Shown here: piece after piece, positions 7,443-17,107 of the stretch
Numbering within the stretch: the stretch's first letter is position 1
How the letters are laid out: each line of letters starts with the position of its first letter
Assembly: GCF_000159995.1 (NCBI RefSeq)
Contig: NZ_GG700642.1
Span: 192,376 to 236,728 of the forward strand
Reading direction: 5' to 3'
Source of the DNA: Alloprevotella tannerae ATCC 51259
Lineage (GTDB): Bacteria > Bacteroidota > Bacteroidia > Bacteroidales > Bacteroidaceae
Length of the DNA: 44,353 bases
Notes under the pieces: generated by a model
The model's input: only the letters and a program-made list of their open reading frames with translations
What the model was told of the DNA's origin: nothing
Database searches by the model: none
Position numbers and translations under genes: made by a program

Positions 7443-10400
7443 TTATTGGCGACGCTTCCGATTGCGGCGCACAATCCATAGGAGTCCACCGAAGATAACA
7501 ATGATCAAGCCCACCATCAGTGCACCGTTGATCCACTGACTACGCTTTTGCTCTTCCGGGGTTAACTCCTCCTTCTTCAAGACTTTGCCGTCTTTGCCTT
7601 TCGCAGCACGTATATCGTCAATATTTGCTTTGTAGGCCTTAGCCGTTGCGGCATCGGACTTGGAAGCTATGAAGTTGCGCAACTTAGCATTGTCGCAGAC
7701 GAAGCCGGAGCAGGACGGCTTATATTTGTTCACAAGATCAGTATGCAGTTTGGCCAGTTCGCGCACCTGCGTCGGGTTGGCCTTCCACATCCCCTTGCGC
7801 GCCGCTTCAAGCATCACGGCCGAGATCTCCTCCAAGGCGGCAGGGTTGCGATCTTCAAAGTACTTGCGTAAGCCTAAGTTGAACTTGTCTTTCGCATATA
7901 CGTCATAGATCTCCGTCCACATCTCCTCGTCGATGGCGCCCGGCTTCATCACCTCCCAGCCAAAGGTGTTCTGCACCAATTCTGCAAAGCCGTTGGCCGC
8001 ACTCGCCTCTCCCTTCATCTGCTCCTTGATATAAGTAGGATTGAACAAGGTCGTGCGGCTCTCTACGCCGATAGCCTCTTTCACTTCCTGCATCCGCATA
8101 CGGTTATGGTTGCGGTAGTCGCTCAGATAGGCGTCAGGCTCCTTGCCCGTCACTTGCTTGACGGAGAGGTTCAAACCGCCCATAAATTCATATACGTGGT
8201 CGAGACTCAAAGCTCCCCACGTGTTGCTCTGGCGCGGCTGAATAACGACGTCGGTCCGCGTTAAGGCAGCTTCAAAGGCAAACTGATCGAAAGCTTCCCA
8301 TTCTTTCTCATCGCCATAGAAAGCTCCCATATTATTGATATAAGTATCAGCAATCTCAGAACGCTTCTCCCAGCGATCGCTGCTCATTACCATTCCTTGA
8401 ATTCCCGTTCCATAGCCTCCATTTACGCCGCCAAATACGCGACGGGTAGCCATTGCTCGCGCCGCTTTTGGCGAAACGCCTTTCTTCGTCAGCGTGCGTT
8501 CGGCCTCGACAACACCAGCTGCGACCTGATTGGTATAGGCTTCGTCCTTAGCGGCAGCGGCCATCTCCACAGCCCGATTGATAAGGAAGAGACGGGACGC
8601 AGCCAAATCACGCAACTGACCTGAGGTCTGCACAACGACATCTATACGCGGACGGCCCAATTGGCGCGAAGGAATCAAGCGTAAGTCTGTGACGCGACCG
8701 AAACTATCGCGAATAGGTTCGACACCAAGCATATAAAGTACTTGGGCTATCGTGGCGCCTTCGGTCTCTATAAACTCGCCGCTCCACAGCGTGTAGCTGA
8801 CTTTGCGTGGATATTCTCCTTTATGGCGCTTGCGGTAAAGCGAAATTGTATTCTCGGCCAACTCTTTTCCTTTCTCCCAAGCAGATTCTGAAGGCGTGTT
8901 TTCAGCATTGATACCAAAAAGGTTACGCCCCGTGGGCAAGGTATTGGGATTCACGATAGGATCGCCACCGGGAGAAGGTTTCGTATAGCCGCCGCTCATT
9001 GCGTTGAGGAGTGCATTCAACTCCATTTGAGGAGATTCCCATAAGGCTTGCTTATAACGTTGGATGTTTTTGATCGTACGCTCGACTTCCATCACAGCAT
9101 AGGCGAAGTCTTTCTCCTGCTTCGTGAATTTCGGACGCTGCGATGCTTTCATCATAGCGGACATCATAGCACCGGAACTTTGTGAGGAAGTAGCGGTCTT
9201 CGACTTTTGCTTATTGGCTGCCATAGGATGAACTTTGGCAGCAGCGGCCTGAGACTTACGGTTAGATTTGCCGTCTTTCGCGCGCTGTGATTTAGTCGGC
9301 GTTGACGCTGATGAATGCTGCGCAGATGCTTCTTTTGCTTCTGCCGCATCTCCACCAGACATCATCGCCTTCATCGCTTTCATTGCCTCGGGGTCGGGCT
9401 TCCCGCCTTTTGCAGCCATTGCTCTCATCATCGCAAGAGCTTCCGGACTTGGTCTTTCGCCTTTTGCAGCCATTTCATGCATTGCCTTCATCGCTTCTGC
9501 ATCAGGTTTGCCGCCTGCCTTAGGCATTTTGCCCATCGTTTGAGGAGCTTTAGAAGAGGTCTTTTGCTTACCACGCGCCGACGAAGATTGAGCCGGACGC
9601 TTTGATGGTTGAGTCGCCGACTGCTGCGCTTGCTTCATCATAGCTTGCATAGCCTGCATCATCTTAGCATTCGGCTTACCACCGCCTCCACCGCCCATCA
9701 TCATCGCCATACGATCGTTGGGGGCAGACAATACATTATATATAGTGTGGGCACGCTGCAACTCAGCGGGCGTAATATGAGCTACGTTGCAGATAAGTGC
9801 GTCAGTAGCCGCAGCCGGATTGGTCAAAATACGGCCGACAAGAGCACGGGCCGGATTCAAATAGCGTTGTGTGAAAAGCGCATTATGTTTTAACGTGGAA
9901 TCATCGGCTTTACCACGCATCTTATCCAAGGCTAAAAGGGAATAAGCTATAGGATCCGTGCACATCGCAAAGATGCTACTCTGAATACGTTGAGGTTCGT
10001 AGGGAACGCCCAAGGTATAAGGCTGGCCAATAATCTTGGAAGTAGCAATCTCTTCGGCATAATTGTCTATACGCAAGATTTCATCTTCCGTATAGGGCTT
10101 TTTCATATCGGCGTCCAACTCCAATTCGCGCTGTATGCCTAACTTAATCGCAAGCGCTTTTACGTCAAGTGAGGCGCGATCAATAGCCGCTTTGTTTCCA
10201 TCAGCCACTCTCGCATTGAAGATTTTGATTTTTTCTTCCAAACTTTGATAGATGCTGCGGGTATTGCTCTCCAAGAAAGGCGGCGTTAAATAGGAGATGA
10301 GTCCGGCATAGGAGCGGCGCTTGGCAATGAGCGCTTCCCCGACATTGCCTATAGAGTAAATATAAAAATGCGGCAAAGGACCGACTAAGCGATCGGGCCA

Positions 10401-12074
10401 ATCAAGCGAGCTCAAAGCAACTTGTTTGTGAGGCGTAAACTCGAGGCTGCCGTGTGTACCGAAATGGATGAGTACATCTGCTTTGAAACCAAAGCGCGTC
10501 CAAAGGTAGGAAGCGATATAGGTATGCGGCGGAGCGGCATCCGTTCCGTGAACGATTTTGAAAGCGTTGTCGCCTTTTCCTGCCGCATTTTGTGGCAATA
10601 AGACGACGTTGCCAAAACGCAAACGAGCCACGCCAAGGCGCCCATCGGCGGTAGACATATACGCTCCGGGGAAATCGCCGTTTGCTTTGACGACTTCAGC
10701 ATACTTTTCGGGACGCAAGGCTTGCTTAACCCAACTTTCGTATTGTTTCTTATTGATCAGTTCGGGCTTACCTGTACGCATAAAGTTAGAAAATGCACCT
10801 TTCGCATACAAACCAAAGGCGGCGCCCTGCGCTTGCAACATCTGACCAAGTATTTGCGGAGAGGCGGGAAGGCCGGATACATTATAGCCCTCCTGCTGTA
10901 GGCGCTTCAGCAAATTATATAGAGATGGTACGACTTCCATACCAGCGGCGGTGAGAGCGTTTTGGCCCGGACCTTTATAATAATAAATGGCTACGCGCTT
11001 ATCTTGATTTGCTTTGCGCTTTAAATCGATATAACGCGTGATGGTTTCAACGAAAGTTGCTAAGCGCTCAGGAATTGCAGCCACGTAAGGAACACCATCT
11101 TTCCCTTTATAATGAGCAAAGAGAGCAAAGGGGCGGAGGGCGCCATCAATCTCCGGCGTCACAACACTCTGCGACAAAAAGCCGCCACTCATTCCCATTT
11201 TGTCCTGCTCCCAGTCTTCGACCGGACGACTGACATTCAAGGGCGAGAAGAGAGGAATATTGGCTTGCGTAAGATAATCTACGACGGCATCACCCAAACG
11301 CCCGTGGGCCATATTCACAACTGCGGCCGGCAAGATACTATCCGCCGCTTCGCTCTGCAAGAATTTAGGCAGATTATGCAAAGGATAAACGACCTTGCCC
11401 GATTCTTCTAATTTCGCAATCAAATCTCTGGGATCTCCCATCACACCTGTGAGAACAACTGCTGGCGCATTGGGTTTCCAAAGTTTGTTTTTCTGCAAGA
11501 ATTGTCTGTATTCGGCAACCGTCTTGAATTCTAAATCTTCTCCGTCCTTATCATCCAAATTTGGGTGATACAATACGCCCATTGCGTGAGCTACAAGAGG
11601 CTTCGGCTCAGGATTAGACAGGAATTTCTTGTCAATATATCGACGCACGTAATTCAACACACTGCGATAGTTTTCATAACCTCCCTCTCCCAAATACTTT
11701 TGAAGCGTATCCGTTTGCAAGGAATCGAGCGTATTAAAATTGTTGTCCGGGTTTGTGGACATCGTCGTCAGCATTGGCAAGCCTTTATCGGCGGCTTTTT
11801 GGATTTGTTCACGTTGTTCTTGCGTAAGTCGTAGGCCCATGCCATTCACAAAAACCATGTCGTAGTCGTCTAAGTCGCCGAGCTGCTCCAGACTTACTTC
11901 TTCCAGTTTCACAAATCCGTTATCATTGGCCTTAGCTATTTGTCCGAGATCAATAGCTTGGTAATGGAGGAAGCCTATCCTCGTCGCACTACACCATTTT
12001 ATCCACACAAAAGCGAGCAGAATTGCGACAAGCGCAACGGCCAACCCGCCCAAGATTAACTTTTTCTTTTTCAT
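7443..12074 (-). CDS. hmuS: HmuS: CobN-like chelatase-family protein with Met-rich insert
   Basis: A 1543-residue protein related to CobN and the large subunit of magnesium chelatase. Residues 5-25 form an N-terminal membrane helix and the final 30 residues a C-terminal one (WINGALMVGLIIVIFGGLLWI) with a basic tail, so the bulk should be anchored to the inner membrane and exposed to the periplasm. The CobN signature is HFGTHGSLEFTPHK at 537-550. Further conserved blocks include MSGGFLSQSV (near 295), YLNPARALVGR (near 740) and TEGATIAQVLYMLG in the second half. In hmu operons this protein acts on haem: it has been described as an anaerobic dechelatase releasing iron, rather than a cobalt inserter. 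No ChlD/ChlI partner is encoded nearby, which fits the haem role. Residues about 788-978 are a low-complexity methionine-rich insert described among the findings. Confidence 0.9.
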   Translation of the reverse strand: MKKKKLILGGLAVALVAILLAFVWIKWCSATRIGFLHYQAIDLGQIAKANDNGFVKLEEVSLEQLGDLDDYDMVFVNGMGLRLTQEQREQIQKAADKGLPMLTTMSTNPDNNFNTLDSLQTDTLQKYLGEGGYENYRSVLNYVRRYIDKKFLSNPEPKPLVAHAMGVLYHPNLDDKDGEDLEFKTVAEYRQFLQKNKLWKPNAPAVVLTGVMGDPRDLIAKLEESGKVVYPLHNLPKFLQSEAADSILPAAVVNMAHGRLGDAVVDYLTQANIPLFSPLNVSRPVEDWEQDKMGMSGGFLSQSVVTPEIDGALRPFALFAHYKGKDGVPYVAAIPERLATFVETITRYIDLKRKANQDKRVAIYYYKGPGQNALTAAGMEVVPSLYNLLKRLQQEGYNVSGLPASPQILGQMLQAQGAAFGLYAKGAFSNFMRTGKPELINKKQYESWVKQALRPEKYAEVVKANGDFPGAYMSTADGRLGVARLRFGNVVLLPQNAAGKGDNAFKIVHGTDAAPPHTYIASYLWTRFGFKADVLIHFGTHGSLEFTPHKQVALSSLDWPDRLVGPLPHFYIYSIGNVGEALIAKRRSYAGLISYLTPPFLESNTRSIYQSLEEKIKIFNARVADGNKAAIDRASLDVKALAIKLGIQRELELDADMKKPYTEDEILRIDNYAEEIATSKIIGQPYTLGVPYEPQRIQSSIFAMCTDPIAYSLLALDKMRGKADDSTLKHNALFTQRYLNPARALVGRILTNPAAATDALICNVAHITPAELQRAHTIYNVLSAPNDRMAMMMGGGGGGKPNAKMMQAMQAMMKQAQQSATQPSKRPAQSSSARGKQKTSSKAPQTMGKMPKAGGKPDAEAMKAMHEMAAKGERPSPEALAMMRAMAAKGGKPDPEAMKAMKAMMSGGDAAEAKEASAQHSSASTPTKSQRAKDGKSNRKSQAAAAKVHPMAANKQKSKTATSSQSSGAMMSAMMKASQRPKFTKQEKDFAYAVMEVERTIKNIQRYKQALWESPQMELNALLNAMSGGYTKPSPGGDPIVNPNTLPTGRNLFGINAENTPSESAWEKGKELAENTISLYRKRHKGEYPRKVSYTLWSGEFIETEGATIAQVLYMLGVEPIRDSFGRVTDLRLIPSRQLGRPRIDVVVQTSGQLRDLAASRLFLINRAVEMAAAAKDEAYTNQVAAGVVEAERTLTKKGVSPKAARAMATRRVFGGVNGGYGTGIQGMVMSSDRWEKRSEIADTYINNMGAFYGDEKEWEAFDQFAFEAALTRTDVVIQPRQSNTWGALSLDHVYEFMGGLNLSVKQVTGKEPDAYLSDYRNHNRMRMQEVKEAIGVESRTTLFNPTYIKEQMKGEASAANGFAELVQNTFGWEVMKPGAIDEEMWTEIYDVYAKDKFNLGLRKYFEDRNPAALEEISAVMLEAARKGMWKANPTQVRELAKLHTDLVNKYKPSCSGFVCDNAKLRNFIASKSDAATAKAYKANIDDIRAAKGKDGKVLKKEELTPEEQKRSQWINGALMVGLIIVIFGGLLWIVRRNRKRRQ

Positions 12075-12086
12075 AGAGGGTTACTA

Positions 12087-14315
12087 TTAGAATTTCACAA
12101 GATCAGAGATGTTAAGCGCCAACGTAGCTACATAACTGACGCCATTCAGTGGCGCTTGCACGGTAGAATCAGCGGCTTTATCTTTATAATTAAACAAATT
12201 ATCCACCATCAAGCCCAGTTTTACGCCCCGCAAAAATTGCACGCCTAAATTAAGCGAGCAGATAGCACGAGCATCAAAGACGTATTGGCGATAGCCTTTC
12301 AACTTGGCGTCATAAGAATATCTTGTAATGCGCGACGCCCATTGGCTATTAAAGGCCACCGTACCCTGCACTTTATGAAAACTGTGTTTGTATTGTAAAT
12401 TGAGTTTGGCACTATGCGGACGAACCCACGACGTGTTATAACCATTCACTTTCTCATAGTTATTTACATAAGCATAAGCCGTGGTAACCTTCAATCCCCA
12501 AGGCAGCCGATAATCTGCCGTAGCTTCGATGCCCGTTGTCTTAACATTTTCCGCATTGACGTAATGCATATCATAAGAAACCCCGGGCTCAAGATACTCA
12601 TACGAGATTTTATTCTTGAAGCGATTATGATAGGCTGACACCGTCAAGTTTAGACCGCCCTTATTATACTCTGCCGACAAAGAATATTGCTGACTCTTCT
12701 CGGGTTTGAGGTTTTTATTACCATAAAGCATAAGGATTCCGGCCATATTAAACTCTTGATACAACTCTTTAAGCGTAGGTACGCGATAGCCCCGCGCATA
12801 CCCGCCGCGCAAGGTTAGGTTTGCTGACGGGCGGTAAAGAACTGAAATCTTCGGCGTCAAATGAAATTTATATTGAAAGGCTTTATCGCCTCGCACGCCG
12901 GCCACAATATTCAATTGGGGCGTAATTCGCCAATCTTCTTGCAAATAAGCGGCATAGTGTGAACCGGAAACCGTCCCTGTATCCTTCATCATATAATGTT
13001 TCAGGCGCTCATACTGCCATTCACCGCCAAAGCTTAGCGTATGCGTTCCATAGTTGCCCGTATAATTAAGGCGTCCCACACTATTAACATTGCCATAGCT
13101 GCGCACACTTCTACCCGCTTGGAAATATACGGCTCGTTTAGTATAGTTGTCAAAGCTATAGTTGAAATCGAGGGTATGGTTATCGTCGAAGATATACTTG
13201 ATTTTACTGCCTATGACCCAATCTTCGTATTTATCATAAAACTTCCGGCCACTCTTGGGCGGACGACGATTACCGTAATATGAGCCCGACAGCTGCGCGC
13301 TCAAATGTTCGGTAAAGGCATAATTAAAACGTTGCGATGCGTCCCAAATGCGGTAGCCGTAGATCGCCGCTTGCGAAGGCGGCAGTTCGCGCGTATCGGT
13401 CGTGCCATCCGGATTGATAATATCCACACGCTTTCCTGTGCCATCTTTTATTTTATAGGTACTTCTATGTCTGAATCCAAGCGTTGTAAAAGAAGAAAAT
13501 CGCTCACTACGACATCCAAATTCAGCGCCATATTTTTGCCCATTCACACCGGCATAGCGCGCTGTGAAGTTTGCGTTTATTGGGCGCTCGGCGCGCTTCG
13601 TTATAATGTTGATTACCCCCCCGATCGCTCGGCTATCATAAAGCGTTGAAGCCGCACCGCGCACGATTTCTACACGCTCTATGTTGTCTACATTCAGGCG
13701 GTTAAAATCTATGTTGTGATCGGCGCCTTCGCCGCTAAGGCGCTCGCCATCTACGAGAAAGAGTACCGACTTACTATCCATCCCCTGATAACTTATCTCC
13801 TGCGTCTGACTCATTGAATTGTAAAAAAACTGTATGCCGGGCAGCGTATATTCGAGTAGACTATTCACATCTATGGGGTTCACAGCCGCTATCTCATCTT
13901 TACCGATCACGCGGGTAATGATAGGAACGTCCTTCAGCGGCTTTTCTATGCGCGAACCTGTTACGACGACTTCATTAAGTCTGCCTGTTGTCAATTCGAG
14001 CACCACTTTTAGCAGCGTATCTTTCGTGCCTTCGAGATCAATGGTCTTTGATGTGTAGCCTAAGGCCTGAACGACGAGCGTATACTTCGGTCTTTGCTTC
14101 ACTTGGAGCACAAATTCGCCCTTCGCGTTTGTACCGCTGGCAAGCGTTGTGTTGACCAAGCGCACGGAAGCTGCGGCTATTGGTTTCTGATCTTCGTCGA
14201 CAACAATGCCACGAATGGTATGACGTACGACTTCAGCAATGTTATCGGCTGCGGCCTCTTTTGGCAAAGCCGTCACGACAAGCAAGAGCAGGAGTAAAGC
14301 TATATTTTTCATCAT
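12087..14315 (-). CDS. hmuR: HmuR-like TonB-dependent haem receptor
   Basis: A 742-residue outer-membrane receptor, first gene of the operon (12 bases before hmuS). A signal peptide (MMKNIALLLLLLVVTALPKEAAA) is followed by a CarboxypepD_reg-like beta-sandwich (residues about 30-110, IRGIVVDEDQKPIAAASVRLV), a TonB box region and plug (about 115-240, VVVTGSRIEKPLKDVPIITRV ... ERVEIVRGAASTLYDSRAIGGVINI), and a 22-strand barrel ending in the C-terminal Phe. GYRVPTLKELY resembles the FRAP/YRAP box of haem receptors, and NKNLKPEKS lies where the NPNL-type motif is expected. Haem as ligand is therefore likely but inferred from motif and operon. The N-terminal domain is not part of the classical shorter HmuR. 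No hmuY haemophore gene precedes it. I see no clear promoter; a short palindrome CAAGCAATCTTG lies upstream near 14360. Confidence 0.85.
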   Translation of the reverse strand: MMKNIALLLLLLVVTALPKEAAADNIAEVVRHTIRGIVVDEDQKPIAAASVRLVNTTLASGTNAKGEFVLQVKQRPKYTLVVQALGYTSKTIDLEGTKDTLLKVVLELTTGRLNEVVVTGSRIEKPLKDVPIITRVIGKDEIAAVNPIDVNSLLEYTLPGIQFFYNSMSQTQEISYQGMDSKSVLFLVDGERLSGEGADHNIDFNRLNVDNIERVEIVRGAASTLYDSRAIGGVINIITKRAERPINANFTARYAGVNGQKYGAEFGCRSERFSSFTTLGFRHRSTYKIKDGTGKRVDIINPDGTTDTRELPPSQAAIYGYRIWDASQRFNYAFTEHLSAQLSGSYYGNRRPPKSGRKFYDKYEDWVIGSKIKYIFDDNHTLDFNYSFDNYTKRAVYFQAGRSVRSYGNVNSVGRLNYTGNYGTHTLSFGGEWQYERLKHYMMKDTGTVSGSHYAAYLQEDWRITPQLNIVAGVRGDKAFQYKFHLTPKISVLYRPSANLTLRGGYARGYRVPTLKELYQEFNMAGILMLYGNKNLKPEKSQQYSLSAEYNKGGLNLTVSAYHNRFKNKISYEYLEPGVSYDMHYVNAENVKTTGIEATADYRLPWGLKVTTAYAYVNNYEKVNGYNTSWVRPHSAKLNLQYKHSFHKVQGTVAFNSQWASRITRYSYDAKLKGYRQYVFDARAICSLNLGVQFLRGVKLGLMVDNLFNYKDKAADSTVQAPLNGVSYVATLALNISDLVKF

Positions 14316-14415
14316 ACTGGGGTAAACTATACATTATATATTGTAGTTACTACTCGCCCTCAAGCAATCTTGAAAAGGCTACATTTTCTTAGCCGAATAG
14401 CAGAATGCGTGAAAG

Positions 14416-14442
14416 GCGACTTCCGATTTATTCGGAAGTCGC
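14416..14442 (-). terminator. Hairpin between YD-like gene and hmu operon
   Basis: A perfect 11-bp stem GCGACTTCCGA / TCGGAAGTCGC with a 5-nt loop is followed on the minus strand by CTTTC. It lies 29 bases after the upstream gene's stop and separates that gene from hmuR. Confidence 0.7.
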
Positions 14443-14470
14443 ACCTATCACAAGACAATAGTAGAATGTC

Positions 14471-15688
14471 TTATTTGGTAAACGTGAAAGCTGCATGGCC
14501 AAGTCTGATAACATAAGTTCCAGGCGTGAGCGTAGCAATATTTACCGTCGTTGTTACATTGGCTATGTTTCCACGTTGCAACAATTGTCCCGCCGTTGTA
14601 AACAGTTGCCATTCGCCGCCTACGAGCGACTTGTCCACATTGAGAATGAGCTGACCGGCTTTGATCTCTACCTTCACTGCGTTCGTGCCGGCTTGCGTTG
14701 CTGCGTTGTGTACACCGGTAGTTTCGATTTTCTCATACACCATTGTAGCAATTTCGCTTTCCCCCTCATCCTCTTCGCCTTCATCGTCCGGTGCCGGTAG
14801 TTTTATGCTTGCCACGGCGTGCGTAAAACTGTTTTCCTCCGGCAAACCGAAAAAGGCTGCACAATTCCGCTTTCCGAAATACGTCAGATCGCGCAATGTA
14901 TGGCGCGGGAAAAAGGTCTTTTCGGCCAATTTATCCTGATCATACGTATATTCAAACATAAAATCAGTGCGTCCGGCTTTAACAATATCTCCATGCTCAT
15001 CATACGTATAGTCCTCTATCAGATCATTTTTACCCGGGACTACAAGCTTAAGGCTGGTAACCTTCCCTTGCTCGTTGTACATCAGATATTCTGTTTCCAA
15101 AGTCGAGCCATCGGCGAACATGGTCACCGTTTCGAGTTGTCCCTTCTCGTTATAGGCGAGCTTGCACGTTTTTCCTTCATACCAATCATTCGCTTGCTCA
15201 TCCCAGAATTCATATTCAGCACGTATCGGTTTATGTTGCTCATCATAGAAGTACTTTCCGTGCACGTCTTCGATAAGTTCCAAATCCTGGGGCGTCAAAG
15301 CGCGACGGCGAAGGCGTGTGTACTGCGTGATGTATCCCTGATCATCGCGTGTATAGAGGTGGCGATAACTCACGATAGGATCACCGCCGCCTCTCGGATA
15401 CTCGCGCATCTCCATCTTAATCAAATAATGGCGGTCATCATACGTGTAAAGTGTTTCCTCTGCCAAGTCACCGCCCGATTCATAGACTGATTCTTTCACC
15501 AAGCAGTTGGCATTGTCATAATCGTAATGCATATCCTGCCCATAACAGTTTTTCATATCGGTCAGACGATATTGATACCGAGCGGGGTCGGCGCAAAAGC
15601 GGTGTTCTGCCATCACAGGTTGTGCAACGGCTTTTAAGAACAAACTGCCAAGAACTAAAAGTGGCAGCATAAAGGTAGTCTTTTTCAT
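14471..15688 (-). CDS. Secreted YD-repeat-like protein with T9SS sorting domain (paralogue A)
   Basis: A 405-residue protein with a signal peptide (MKKTTFMLPLLVLGSLFLKAVAQ). The body repeats the pattern YxYDxxxxLxK/xxxY (for example LYTYDDRHYLIKMEM, LYTRDDQGYITQYTR, YDEQHKPIRAEYEF, YNEQGKVTSLKL, YTYDEHGDIVKAG), close to the YD/RHS-type beta-hairpin repeats. An acidic linker (DDEGEEDEGESE, near residue 308) precedes a type A T9SS sorting domain (WQLFTTAGQLLQRGNI...TPGTYVIRLGHAAFTFTK). It is expected to be exported to the cell surface, and its function is unknown. It is a paralogue of the gene at 15932-17107: same order of repeats, same length, and near-identical upstream regions, showing tandem duplication. 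Confidence 0.85.
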   Translation of the reverse strand: MKKTTFMLPLLVLGSLFLKAVAQPVMAEHRFCADPARYQYRLTDMKNCYGQDMHYDYDNANCLVKESVYESGGDLAEETLYTYDDRHYLIKMEMREYPRGGGDPIVSYRHLYTRDDQGYITQYTRLRRRALTPQDLELIEDVHGKYFYDEQHKPIRAEYEFWDEQANDWYEGKTCKLAYNEKGQLETVTMFADGSTLETEYLMYNEQGKVTSLKLVVPGKNDLIEDYTYDEHGDIVKAGRTDFMFEYTYDQDKLAEKTFFPRHTLRDLTYFGKRNCAAFFGLPEENSFTHAVASIKLPAPDDEGEEDEGESEIATMVYEKIETTGVHNAATQAGTNAVKVEIKAGQLILNVDKSLVGGEWQLFTTAGQLLQRGNIANVTTTVNIATLTPGTYVIRLGHAAFTFTK

Positions 15689-15803
15689 TGCGAAAAATTT
15701 AATTATAGATTGTTGTTGTATATGGTTGTAAAACCGAGTGCAAAGTTAAAGGGGCTTTCTCGGCTCAACAATACCTATTTTACGGTATTTTGAACGCGCA
15801 GCT
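15678..15803 (-). repeat. Duplicated promoter block, copy A
   Basis: About 126 bases around the start of paralogue A recur at 17097-17222 at a constant offset of 1419 with only a few substitutions, covering the first codons, leader, promoter and operator-like palindrome. Similarity stops abruptly at both ends just after GCAGCT. Confidence 0.93.
15741..15788 (-). promoter_or_regulatory. Promoter and palindromic operator-like site of paralogue A
   Basis: On the minus strand TAACTTTG (15741-15748) is a -7 box and TTG (15768-15770) a -33 box, 19 bases apart. Directly upstream, 15771-15788 is an inverted repeat ATACC-N8-GGTAT, well placed for an activator. The predicted leader is about 45 bases. 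Confidence 0.7.
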
Positions 15804-15931
15804 CTCTTGTGGATACGAGGCGAGTTGGGTTGTGTTATCATTTTGATTGTGACGGCAGAGGCGGGGGCGGAGAAAAATCTCCGCGAGTCCCCAGCCGCCA
15901 CATTGAGAAAAAGGTATCTATTAAAATGAGC

Positions 15932-17107
15932 TCAGCGCACGATTTTTGCTTCGTGCTGAGCGATTTTTACGATGTAGTTTCCAGAGGGCAAAGTCGTCAG
16001 ATCAATGCGTTCAAGGGCTTTATCCACCTGCTGCATCTTAATGCAGCGGCCGGACAAGTCGAAGATGCGCAACACACTCCCCCGTTCGGAAGCACTCGGC
16101 TTTATGCGCAGCCAACGGCCTTCGACGACGAGGGCGTCTTGCTCGACTTTATCGCCAAGCATCACGCGCTCTACGTTCGTTTGGTCAATCGGTTCGTAGA
16201 CCATCGTTGCACCGGTCGTTTCTTCGTGCTGAATGGCGTGTACGTAGCTATTTTCCGTAGGCGCAGCATACCACGTGATGGCATTGCGCAAGCCAAAAAG
16301 CGACTTGTCGACAATGTTTTTGCGCGGAATGAACGTCTTATCCAGCGTCTTGTCTTCGTAATACGTATAGTTGAAATAGTATCCGGGGCGGCCCGATTGA
16401 GTTATGTCGCCTGCAGCATTGTAGGTATACATCCAAACGACGTCGTTCGCACCCGGCTTAGTAAGTGTCAACCCGGCGATCTTACCTTGTTCGTTGTAAG
16501 TCAACTCTTCTTTTTCAAACAAGGCGTTGTCCACGGTCTTTGTCAGCGATTCGAGTTTGCCATCTTCTGTATATGTCAAATCGACTACAAGACCTTCATA
16601 CCATTCCGCCTTCTCGCCATCATAATACATATAAACAGCGTGCGTAGGTCGCTGTTTTTCATCGTACGTATAGCTCCCGCGAATATCTTCAAACATTTCG
16701 TAGTCGGTCTCCTCCTGTGCCCTACGCTTCCAGCGGTTATAGCCGACGATGTAGCCTTTGGCATCGCGCGTATAGATCTGGCGTAAGTCGACGACGGGTG
16801 TGCCGTCGTCTTTCAGTCCTACGCATTCTTCATGCTGAACCAAGTAATGATTGGCGTCGTAGGTGTAGACATTCTGCTCAACTTCAACGCCGTCGTCTGA
16901 AAGGCCTACTTGGCGTAGAAGACAGCCGAAGTTGTCATACTGAAATTGGAAATCTTGCCCGTAATCGCCTCGCACTTCGGCTATGCGAAAGTCATATTGC
17001 GCCGGCGAGGCTCGAAACAAGTTGGGCGCCGGCGGAATATCCGCCATGGCGACCAATGGCAAACAGCACGCGGCCCATGCTGAGAGTATAAAGCTTGTCT
17101 TTTTCAT
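15932..17107 (-). CDS. Secreted YD-repeat-like protein with T9SS sorting domain (paralogue B)
   Basis: A 391-residue protein with a signal peptide (MKKTSFILSAWAACCLPLVAMA), YD-like repeats in the same order as its downstream paralogue (VYTYDANHYLVQHEE, IYTRDAKGYIVGYNR, YTYDEKQRPTHAVY, LTYTEDGKLESLTK, YTYNAAGDITQSG), and a C-terminal T9SS sorting domain (SVLRIFDLSGRCIKMQQV...LPSGNYIVKIAQHEAKIVR). It lacks the acidic linker of paralogue A. The two proteins are clearly homologous but well diverged, whereas their promoters are almost identical. Surface export is inferred from the sorting domain; no enzymatic motif is visible. Confidence 0.85.
   Translation of the reverse strand: MKKTSFILSAWAACCLPLVAMADIPPAPNLFRASPAQYDFRIAEVRGDYGQDFQFQYDNFGCLLRQVGLSDDGVEVEQNVYTYDANHYLVQHEECVGLKDDGTPVVDLRQIYTRDAKGYIVGYNRWKRRAQEETDYEMFEDIRGSYTYDEKQRPTHAVYMYYDGEKAEWYEGLVVDLTYTEDGKLESLTKTVDNALFEKEELTYNEQGKIAGLTLTKPGANDVVWMYTYNAAGDITQSGRPGYYFNYTYYEDKTLDKTFIPRKNIVDKSLFGLRNAITWYAAPTENSYVHAIQHEETTGATMVYEPIDQTNVERVMLGDKVEQDALVVEGRWLRIKPSASERGSVLRIFDLSGRCIKMQQVDKALERIDLTTLPSGNYIVKIAQHEAKIVR

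Noticed and set aside
7443-12074. Cobaltochelatase CobN for vitamin B12 synthesis
   Set aside because: CobN-like motifs are present, but there are no CobS/CobT, ChlI or other B12 genes nearby. Two membrane anchors and the hmu gene order fit HmuS.
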